Of a DNA stretch of 64,000 bases, positions 55,956 to 64,000 are shown in pieces. This stretch comes from Crotalaria pallida (lineage: Eukaryota; Streptophyta; Magnoliopsida; Fabales; Fabaceae). Under the pieces are notes generated by a model. The model had not been told where the DNA came from. It saw only the letters and a program-made list of their open reading frames with translations, and did not search any database. The DNA is taken from the NCBI GenBank assembly GCA_037953625.1, contig CM075655.1:74861501-74925500 (forward strand). Reading direction: 5' to 3'. Position 1 is the first letter of the stretch, and every line of letters starts with the position of its first letter. The translations under genes and the position numbers were made by a program.

Positions 55956-56583
55956 AAAAAGAAAAAGAATGGAAAATGGATAAAAGAATGGGAATGAAAG
56001 AATGAAAAGAGAATCAATAATTAAAAGAATGTGAGAATAAGTGAAGGACTAAAAGAGATTAATGATACGAATAATTATGAATAAAGTATATTAATGATTA
56101 TGTAGGCTTAGTTATTTGCTATGTCTTCTTTTAGAATTTATCTTTTTAAGTTCTGTGTAATGCTACCCTTCTTGATATCATTTTTCAGGTACGGAAGCGG
56201 AGCTTACACTGTTGCGGGCCGAATTGGAAACCCTCCACCACGTGGAGTGTAGATTGTGATACCATGAGCGGATTTTTATTTTAATTATATTGAAAACTGT
56301 TATATTTTGTAATTTATAATACGTGTAGTTATATGCCCTGAGATTGGTACTAATCGGGCGTTAGGATCTGAACTGGGTTTTAAACTGTTGGGTTTATGTT
56401 TTTATATAATTCTGGACTGACAGGTTTATAAGAAGAAATTTTTGGGAAGTCCGAAAAACAGAGGAAACTCTGCCGGATTTTCCTAAGAATTTTCTTAAGT
56501 AATTAAATTCTAAAATGAATTTTCAAACTCTGATTTTATTAAAAATCTAAAATTAACTAAATAAAGTGAGGATGTTACATTTA

Positions 56584-56595
56584 TGGTATCAGAGA
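56584..56595 (+). other. Primer binding site, mutated (interior 2)
   Basis: TGGTATCAGAGA: the last C of the iMet site is A here, four bases after the LTR end. Confidence 0.85.
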
Positions 56596-56762
56596 AGTTT
56601 CCCTCGGCCCTGGAGTTTGGATTCACAACTCCTATTGATTACTCACCCATCGAGTAATCAAGTGATAGTGTCAAGTCTTAGAATAGATAAATAGGTACAC
56701 TTGATTTAATAGTTTTTAGTTAATTGTGGAATAACGTGTTCTTTTTCCAGAACTTAGTTACC

Positions 56763-57734
56763 ATGCCTCGGAGACGTGCCCATGATGACAGGATTGTCGC
56801 GATACTTGAGAATCTGGTCTAACTGAACCAGAACCAGGCCAAAACGGTAGCAACAGCCGCAGCAGCAGCAGCCGCACTCCAGCAACCATCAAACCCAATC
56901 GACATTGATTGGATAACACGATTACGGCAGAATGATCTGCCCAAGTTTGAAGGTGGCTACAATCCTGACGCAGCACAGAGATGGCTCCAAGAATTGGAGA
57001 AGATTTTCCGCACAATGTCACCGCCCGTGGAGCAGATAGTCCTTTTGGCGGCGTACATGCTCACTGGAGAAGCAGAATATTGGTGGGAGCATGTACGAAG
57101 GGACATGGAGAATTCCAACCGGGAGATTACTTGGGACTTCTTTAAGGAGGAATTTCTCGGAAGGTACTTCCCAGAAGATGTTCGCCGAGAGAAAGAACTA
57201 GCATTTCTGACCTTAACACAAGGAAGTATGAGTGTTAGAGAATATGCCGCACACTTCGAAGATCTCATCCGGTATTCTGGAAGCTATAGGGATGCTGATG
57301 GAAGAACTAAGTGCATCAAGTTCGAAGCAGGACTTCACACGGAGATCAAGGTGGCTTTTGAATACCAGAACATAGATAATTTGGCCCAACTGGTAAATAT
57401 GGCTAGCACTTATGAGAAGGGAATGGGGCAGTGGACATCCGAGGATAGGAACAGGATGATACAGTGGGCCGAAGGTTCTAGCAGAGGCAATGTACCGGCT
57501 TGTGAATCCGATACACATGCCGACATCAACGCTATGGCAATGGTGCCAATGGACACAGCTCCAGACGTGAATGCCCCGAGAAACAGGCCACCATGTCCAC
57601 TATGTGGGAAAATCCACCGGAAACTGTGCCTAATACTGAAGCAGCACAGAAAACAAGGTCTTTCCTATATATGCGGACAATCGGGACACATGGGGACAAA
57701 CTGTCCTAGACGTATAGGTGAAGGGAGCGAATGA
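56763..57734 (+). pseudogene. Gypsy Gag (copy 2), early stop
   Basis: The same gene as 39493-40467. TAA at 56820-56822 stops it at codon 20, where copy 1 has CAA. Beyond that the frame is open through the capsid region to the CCHC knuckle (CGQSGHMGTNC) and ends at 57734; codon 224 is CAG here, not TAG. The Ala tract is shorter, and the region after it differs by several substitutions (for example DWITRLRQNDLPKFEGGY). A downstream Met at 56994 would give a 246-residue fragment. Confidence 0.92.
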
Positions 57735-59474
57735 ACTCATCCGAGGTACTTTTAGTGTTAACTATATACCAAATATTTATTTACAATACTTAATTAAAAA
57801 TGTTTTGCATAAAGCATATATATTCGATCTAACTTAAAAAGAAAATCAATGAATGATAATACATTAATTAAAGTTTCACCGAACACAGTGATGGTATTGC
57901 CACTGGTAGAATGTAAGGTTAGAATTGATCACTCTGATTCTTACATCTGCTAGGGGATGATAACATCAACAAATTTGATGATGATGTTGCTATTGATAGA
58001 TGTGAGATAGGGACTGATCACCTCGATCTTTGCAACTAATAATGGTCGATATCATTGACACTTTCCAACCAAAAATCAGGACAGACAGATAGGAGCCTTA
58101 AGCCAGTGCACCCACTTACTAGTAGTGTAGCCGCAAACAGAACTCGCGAGAGAACCGAGCCGAGCGAACCCGTAGTAACCGTCTTTAGACTTCATGGAAA
58201 GTCAAACTAAAAGCCCAAAACACATCAAGCATTTTATTAAGAATCCGAAGTGGTTATTCGCGAGAAAGTTGAAACTGGATAAATAAGTAGGGTGTCCACA
58301 CCGAGACCGACCCAAGTAAACTAGTGAATCGTGCTCACCATTAGGGATTAGAATTCACTTAAGAACCTAGTCAAGTTTCCAAACGATTCTCCCAAAGGAA
58401 GCAAGTTTTAGTCGTTGCCCCAAGTACCTTTATCAAGACCAAATCAAATCAGTGGTAGTTCCAAAGAAAATGCATTTTTCAAGGACTCTCTGCTGAAAAC
58501 GCAGACTTAAGGATAATCTCCATTGTCTTCTTGCTTGACATGTATCCAGTACATCCTGGGTCGTCGTAAGGAAACTATGAAACCCATCCTTGAGTGCTTC
58601 GTGTTTCTTCCTTTCATCTTCACTCTCTTCAAGCTTCAAGCATCTCAGATGCAGAGGTGAGAATTCACCAAGACATAGAAACCCAACATAGTTCTGTGCC
58701 TACCGATAGATAACCATCCACATGTCCCTTCTAACCTTGGATACCGGTCGAGAAGCTTACGTGCGAAATTCTGAATAACGAATGAGCATACCCCCAAGCA
58801 TGGATATAATCAAGTATGTTGATGCTAAGTGGGGGAGGATTTCAATCCAAGGAATGGAAGATGGAACTTTACCCAACAAAAAAATTGTGGATCCTATCCG
58901 AGTAACAAGGTGGAATGCAGAACGGTAACGAAGTGTAAGGAAGATTGCATCGAACCGGACTCCATGTCCGATGATCATACCATGACCCGTAGGACTAATG
59001 AATAACTCACCTCAAACGTTGCGCATTAACTGTCGAAGAGGTTCGCGGAGAATGGGACGAGAATTAAACTAAGAATAAATCAATACCTTCTCGGACCATC
59101 GGACAATTGGGAAATAGCTAAGGTGGATTTGAAGAGCGACCTCACTAGACTCACTTGAAGGAGTAAGAAATGGACAGGGAAAGAGTGGAGTCGCGAAGTG
59201 GAGTCTCACTTAAGAGTTTATGTCGGAGCACCGCAAATAATCGTCTCAGCCTCTTAAGACTCTGTGTATTACGCAGATTCCTGAGTGACTGAGATAAACC
59301 ATACATGAGGCGAGTAATTGTACCGCAGAACCCTTGACTTAGAAATTCCTCAAAGGGAAGATTGGAACTGAAGGAATTAAAATGACATGGTCGGAAGCTA
59401 TGTCAAGGGGTACTCCTTCCAGATAAGGGACAACTGGAATTTCGGGGACGAAATTCTAATAAGTGGGGGAGAAA
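57735..59474 (+). other. Non-coding interior 2 with polypurine tract
   Basis: 1.7 kb almost identical to 40468-42207, with no pol. The polypurine tract AAGTGGGGGAGAAA is at 59461-59474. Confidence 0.75.
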
Positions 59475-60490
59475 TGTAACATCCCGAATTTTAATTCTAA
59501 TAATAATTAGAATAATAATAAGATTTTGAAATAAGAATTATCCAAAAAGGGATTTAAAATGATGGATTAGGAATTCTTTGAGTGCCATAAAGGAGTCAAG
59601 GAGCATTGGCATCGAAAAGCGAATTTAAAGAAGACCAAACGGGGGTTAAAAGCGGTGTTTTCGGTGTTTTAAATTCGCTAACTTGGGAAATTCAAAATAA
59701 AAGATTTAAGACTCCAAACACAATTTCCACCGTTGGATATGAAGATATGATTTTTAGGAGGTTTCTCGTCAAGTTTGAGCAAGATCCAACGGTGAATGAA
59801 GAAGTTATGGCTATTTGAACTTGGGAGAAAATAGTTGAAAAATAGAAAAGCAAACTAGCAGTATCTGATCATTATACTCGAGTATTTTTTGAAATACTCG
59901 AGTATTTTGGGTCAAAATAATCGAGTTTTGAGAGAAATACTCGAGTATCCTGCGGTCTTCAACATTAAAAACGCGTTTTGGGGGTCGAAACCCCCATTCC
60001 AACCCCTCTTTCTCTCTCTCTCTCTCTCTGATCCTCCTTCTTCCTTCCTCCTCCACGGCCTCCACCACCGCCCTTGGCCGCCCACCGTGGCCACCCTCTC
60101 CCTCCCTCAACCCGTCTCTCTCCCTCTCTTGTTCTTTTTCTCTCTCTCCTTCCCTCACAAACTCTCTCTCTCTCCTCCCCACTCACATCCGCCGCCACCT
60201 CCGGCCGCCACCGCCACCTCCACTATAACCACCACCACCACCATAGTTCTCCCTCCCTCTTCCCCTTTTGCTTTGGTTTCCCTCTCTTTCCCTCTCTTCG
60301 AGCTATCTCTCTCTCCACGGATCTCACCGGCGCCGTTACCGGTCTGTGATCGTGTCGGGCTCGTGTCGGGAATCTCAAAGCTCAAAGCCCTTGCCTCGGT
60401 TCAGTCACAATCGTTCCCGCTAAAGAGGAGCAACACCGACGCCATCATCGTCGCCGAGCTAAAATCCAGGTTCTATTTAAAAAGCCCGAG

Positions 60491-62006
60491 GTAAGAGGGT
60501 TCGCGTTACCTTTGCTTAAGAAGTAAATTCTAGGATGCTATAGTGGTAGCTAGGAATAGAGTAATTAAAAGTATGTTAATGAACCTTAGGGTACCCCGTT
60601 GACAGAGATAAAGTAAATAAAATTGTGACGAGAAACCACACCCTAGGGAATAAGATGTATGAGCATAGAATAAGTCCCGGAATGGATGAGCGTGTCTAGG
60701 ATATTGAAATAGTTAATATAAAACAAAATGTGGGAAATTATAAAGTAAGAGCTATAGGGGAGGTAAAGGAACAAAAAGGGTAAAAGAGAGTCTAGAATAA
60801 GGAATAATGAATGCACGCGGAGTAAATTCGGGAATAGGAATAAAATGATGAATTAAGATGTAAAAATAAAATAAGGAAAACGATAAGCGGATTTTCGAAA
60901 AGATGAGAAAACTATGAGAGAGTACATTATGAGGAAAGTTGGAGTAAAATAATTGAAAAGCTAGATTAAGAGAATAGAGCAATCAAAACTAATATAGTTA
61001 ATGAAATAGGAACAATGAGTTGAGTCATTGAGTGAGATAAGGAAACGGAGAAATAACTAAGAATTAGTAACGAGAACTGGAATATACTATATTTGACCGT
61101 ATTGATTAGAGTTGGATAAGATTGGGGGAAACTAACAAAGAGAAAAAGAATGAAGTAGAAAACGTAGAAAATGTGATAAGTCATATATGAGGATAAAGGC
61201 TAAAAGATTTAGATGAGTATAAAAAAAATTATTTAAATTATAAGAAAAAGAAAAGGAAGAAAAGAAGAAAAAGGAAAAGAAAGAAGGATATTGAAAAGAG
61301 GGAAAAGTAAATAATGTAATAATAAGTCTATAAATAAAGAAATGAGAGCAAAAGAGAAAAATACAATGAATCAGAAAAAGAGAAAAGACATATAATTAAG
61401 AAAAAGCAAAAAGAGAAAAAGAAAGAAAAATAAAGAGAAAGCAAGATAAGAAAATAAAAGTCCGGTGCGAGCCTGGGAAGGCGTATCGGCATCGATGCGA
61501 GCCTGGTAAGGCGTGTCGATTAAAAAGGAAAAATGGAAGTCCGATGCGAGCCTGGTAAGGCGTATCGGCATCGATGCGAGCCTGGAAAGGCGTGTCGATT
61601 AAAAAGATTAAAAAGAAAATGAAAGTCCGGTGCGAGCCTGGGAAGGCGTATCGGCATCGATTGCGAGCCTGGTAAGGCGTGTCGAATAAAAAGATTAAAA
61701 AGAAAATGAAAGTCCGGTGCAAGCCTGGGAAGGCGTATCGACATCGATGCGAGCCTGGTAAGGCGTGTCGATTAAAAGGAAAAAGAATGGAAAATGGATA
61801 AAATAATGGGAATGAAAGAAAGAAAAGAGAATCAATAATTAAAAGAATGTGAGAATAAATGAAGGACTAAAAGAGATTAATGATACGAATAATTATGAAT
61901 AAAGTATATTAATGATTATGTAGGCTTAGTTATTTGCTATGTCTTCTTTTAGAATTTATCTTTTTAAGTTCTGTGTAATGCTACCCTTCTTGATATCATT
62001 TTTCAG
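60491..62006 (+). other. Candidate leader intron inside LTR 3
   Basis: Donor CCCGAG/GTAAGAGG (GT at 60491) and acceptor TATCATTTTTCAG/GTACGG (AG at 62005-62006), 1516 bp, AT- and purine-rich between. Equivalent sites: LTR 1 35185-38918, LTR 2 43218-56188, chromovirus LTR 45415-44028 (minus strand) with the same GAG/GTAAG and TTTTTCAG/GTAC. Consensus sites conserved in two families support a real intron; no transcript evidence is available here. Confidence 0.5.
61462..61773. repeat. Hairpin minisatellite, 4 units (LTR 3)
   Basis: Four units of the same hairpin pair as 38461-38685; it ends 233 bp before the acceptor at 62006. Confidence 0.85.
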
Positions 62007-62397
62007 GTACGGAAGCGGAGCTTACACTGTTGCGGGCCGAATTGGAAACCCTCCACCACGTGGAGTGTAGATTGTGATACCATGAGCGGATTTTTATTTT
62101 AATTATATTGAAAACTGTTATATTTTGTAATTTATAATACGTGTAGTTATATGCCCTGAGATTGGTACTAATCGGGCGTTAGGATCTGAACTGGTTTTTA
62201 AACTGTTGGGTTTATGTTTTTATATAATTCTGGACTGACAGGTTTATAAGAAGAAATTTCTGGGAAGTCCGAAAAACAGAGGAAACTCTGCCGGATTTTC
62301 CTAAGAATTTTCTTAAGTAATTAAATTCTAAAATGAATTTTCAAACTCTGATTTTATTAAAAATATAAAATTAACTAAATAAAGTGAGGATGTTACA

Positions 62398-62402
62398 CTT
62401 TA
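62398..62402. repeat. Target-site duplication CTTTA (right)
   Basis: Matches 34172-34176 perfectly across 28 kb. Confidence 0.92.
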
Positions 62403-63044
62403 CATCATGAAAATCACTTAATCAAAACTCATTCTACCTTAATTTCTAACTTAAATCTTCAATCTCCCCTTCTCTTCCCTTAATGGTTTGCCTCGGTCTC
62501 TTCCTCCTAGGGTTAAGGGGTGGTTTTCTCCTTGAGCTTTGTTAAAGAAAATGTGTGGAAGAAAGAAATCAATGGTGTTTGGGCTAAAAGTTTGGGGTTT
62601 GTACTCTCCTTCCTCTACTTTCCTCTCACGGCCTCACTCTCCTCCTTTAAGTCTCCAAGAGCTTGATGGTGCTCTTGAGAGAAAATGTGTTTGTGTTGGT
62701 GTGGGGAAAGAAAGAAATGAAGTCTAGCCAACACTCTTTACACTGTTTTAAGATCAAGGGCTAAGGTGTGGAAATTTCCCGTCATAGCCTCGGTCTTAAG
62801 ATGTGGGGGAGGGGCAATTCGATCCAACCACAAAATTGCATGGGGAAGGTCTTGTCATGGGAGGTAAAGGTGGAAAAAGTCTTCACTAGGGTCATGACTC
62901 ATCTTTCCTACTCTCCACCTAGTGTCGTGACTCACACTTCCCACTTCTCCTTTTATTTTCTATTCAAGTTTCATTTTCTTGTCTTAAGGAATTCACTTCT
63001 ACTTGGTCTTCCTATCCTCACACATGGCCGAATTACATTCTTAT
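62403..63044 (-). repeat. Gypsy LTR, 5' part (right of the CTTTA insertion)
   Basis: Continuation of 29516-34171 once the CTTTA-flanked block is removed. It has a pyrimidine-rich stretch on the minus strand (about 62740-62520) that would suit an LTR leader. No gene is recognised. It ends where the Tat LTR begins at 63045. Confidence 0.45.
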
Positions 63045-63625
63045 TGTGGTGGACCTGGCTAGGCCGAGCTCCCCATAAACCCCGCTAAAAGCTCAAGGAC
63101 CTAACAAGGGACCCACTGAACGCTTGGCCGAGCTCAGGGCTCAACGGCCGAACAAGCGCCAGATACGGGCCGACCTCATGCCTCTGATCAGGTCCGATCT
63201 CCGTACGTCTTCCCAGGTCCGACATCACCCCAAAGATTCCGACACCAAGGACATGATGACGTCCCCCAGCCTTATCCGCAAGGACAGCTCACCCCATCCT
63301 TATCCGCAAGGACAGCTCACCTCATCCTTATCCGCAAGGACAGCGCACCGCTCCTAGCTCATTACAGGCTGGCCCTACTTGGGCCCCAAGTTGGCCCATT
63401 AGGGCAACCAGCTCCCCCCTATAAGTAGCTCAATACTACATGGGGCAAAGGTACGTCCTCTTACCCTAATCGCCATCCTCACACACCAGTGATTAGGGTA
63501 TCTCTTTGGCTTCCCCTTTGGCCACTAGAGGACTCCCAACAAACATCACACATAAACCCTAGGCAAAGTCTCCTATAAGGTAGATTCCCCCTCCTTAGAG
63601 GTTCTTCTCGCCCTAGGACATCACA
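63045..63625 (+). repeat. 5' LTR of a second Tat-like element
   Basis: TGTGGTGGAC...GGACATCACA, 581 bp, matching the minus-strand LTR 4667-5271. TATA box TATAAGTA at 63420-63427. A 28-bp unit (TTATCCGCAAGGACAGC core, with a TCCTT/AAGGA dyad) is present three times at 63270-63348; the other copy has one. Confidence 0.92.
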
Positions 63626-63644
63626 TTGGCGCCGTCTGTGGGGA
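63626..63644 (+). other. Primer binding site, Tat type
   Basis: TTGGCGCCGTCTGTGGGGA immediately after the LTR end. This phrase is a hallmark of Tat-lineage elements. I am not certain which tRNA it matches. Confidence 0.85.
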
Positions 63645-63675
63645 ACAGATAAAATCACTCCCACCAGTACCTACC

Positions 63676-64000
63676 ATGACTAAACACACCTCAACCCAGA
63701 AAAAGAAGAAAGAGTTCCGCGAGGAACGTAGCCCCGCTCAGCCTCTACAGTTTGCTGACAACAGGATACCAGATCCCCCCTCCTTGCCTCCCCCACCTAA
63801 TTCAACCGCAAGCTTCCCAGTTTGTAATATCTCGGGAGGTTTCGCCGGTGGTGGTGAGACCAAGGCGGAAAGGAAAAAATACATCAACCAAATCCTGGCC
63901 GTTCGCCACAAGCAGATCTACAAGAGACCACCTCAAAAGGTACCCATTAGTTTCTCTAATCACGACCTGGAAGGCATAGTCCCTAACCACAACGATCCAA
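63676..64000 (+). CDS. Tat gag-protease frame, gag core deleted, runs off window
   Basis: ATG at 63676, 32 bp after the primer site, opens a frame with no stop to the window end (108 codons visible). It begins MTKHTSTQKKKKEFREE, then a Pro-rich stretch. Then it enters ISGGFAGGGETKAERKKY, a motif that in Tat polyproteins lies just upstream of the protease, followed by ISFSNHDLEGIVPNHNDP, the block directly before the protease in the 16897-15585 remnant. The capsid region that should lie between is absent, so the gag is deleted down to its two ends in an open frame. It continues beyond 64000, presumably into protease. Confidence 0.7.
   Translation, partial: MTKHTSTQKKKKEFREERSPAQPLQFADNRIPDPPSLPPPPNSTASFPVCNISGGFAGGGETKAERKKYINQILAVRHKQIYKRPPQKVPISFSNHDLEGIVPNHNDP

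Larger units (their letters stand above)
42208..56579 (+). repeat. LTR 2 of the tandem element (contains chromovirus)
   Basis: Left part 42208-43621, right part 55250-56579, split by the nested element 43622-55244. Donor GT at 43218 and acceptor AG ending 56188 match LTR 1 and LTR 3. Two minisatellite units (55817-55955). The interruption falls at AAGCGGATTT, which is intact in LTR 1 (about 35580) and LTR 3 (about 60888). Confidence 0.92.
34177..62397 (+). mobile_element. Tandem three-LTR gag-only gypsy element (LTR-gag-LTR-gag-LTR)
   Basis: Three homologous LTRs (34177-39309, 42208-56579, 59475-62397) alternate with two nearly identical interiors (39310-42207, 56580-59474). Each interior has an iMet primer site, one gag, ~1.7 kb of non-coding sequence and a polypurine tract. 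The whole block is bounded by TG...CA and a perfect CTTTA duplication, so it is one insertion site with an internal duplication. No protease, RT, RNase H or integrase exists in either interior. Gag resembles that of the Tekay-type chromovirus nested at 43622-55244. Subtracting nested insertions, the LTRs are about 2838, 2744 and 2923 bp; part of the difference is minisatellite copy number. Confidence 0.9.
59475..62397 (+). repeat. LTR 3 of the tandem element (uninterrupted)
   Basis: 2923 bp, TGTAACATCCC...GATGTTACA. It has no nested insertion, so it is the reference for the family and proves the empty sites of the two insertions in LTR 1 and LTR 2. Confidence 0.95.

Overview
The window is plant repeat DNA. 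I find no cellular protein-coding gene, rRNA or tRNA gene; nearly every stretch can be assigned to, or resembles, a retrotransposon. The evidence is plant-specific lineages (Athila, Tat and Tekay-type Ty3/gypsy, Ty1/copia with an iMet-tRNA primer site, an L1-type LINE), GT-AG introns with AT-rich interiors, and nested insertions with perfect 5-bp target-site duplications (TSDs). A eudicot, perhaps a legume, fits the AT-rich LTRs, but the species cannot be fixed from sequence alone. The setting looks like gene-poor heterochromatin.

Layout. 1-395: end of a gypsy LTR. 458-4666: 3' half of an Athila-lineage element on the minus strand (integrase, spacer, LTR). 4667-16897: a Tat-lineage element on the minus strand with most of pol deleted, carrying a spliced extra gene on the opposite strand (6159-8492). 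It is split by a complete gag-only copia element (9402-15332, TSD CATAG). 16898-22211: LTR remnants and a 5'-truncated LINE. 22212-29515: a decayed chromovirus-like interior holding a broken transposon-associated gene, then a long LTR. 29516-34171 and 62403-63044: one minus-strand gypsy LTR split by the large insertion between them.

The centre (34177-62397) is one insertion flanked by TSD CTTTA. It has the form LTR-gag-LTR-gag-LTR: a tandem, three-LTR version of a gag-only gypsy element. Its first LTR carries a solo copia LTR (35657-37946, TSD AAGCT). Its middle LTR carries a full-length chromovirus (43622-55244, TSD GATTT), whose reverse transcriptase is in turn split by another solo copia LTR (49002-50598, TSD GAGAC). 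The window ends in a second Tat LTR with the start of an internally deleted gag-protease reading frame (63045-64000).

The gag-only elements lack protease, reverse transcriptase and integrase. They would need enzymes from autonomous relatives; the chromovirus at 43622-55244 encodes a related Gag and so resembles a possible helper of the gypsy family, though this copy is broken.

The least explained signal lies inside the LTRs. Several unrelated LTR families carry (i) CG-centred palindromes of about 10 bp (TAATCGATTA, TACTCGAGTA, TAACCGGTTA) in pairs 20-23 bp apart, mostly 75-130 bp upstream of a TATA box, and (ii) arrays of short inverted repeats whose stems change in a compensatory way while the core stays fixed, in gypsy LTRs upstream of a candidate leader-intron 3' splice site.
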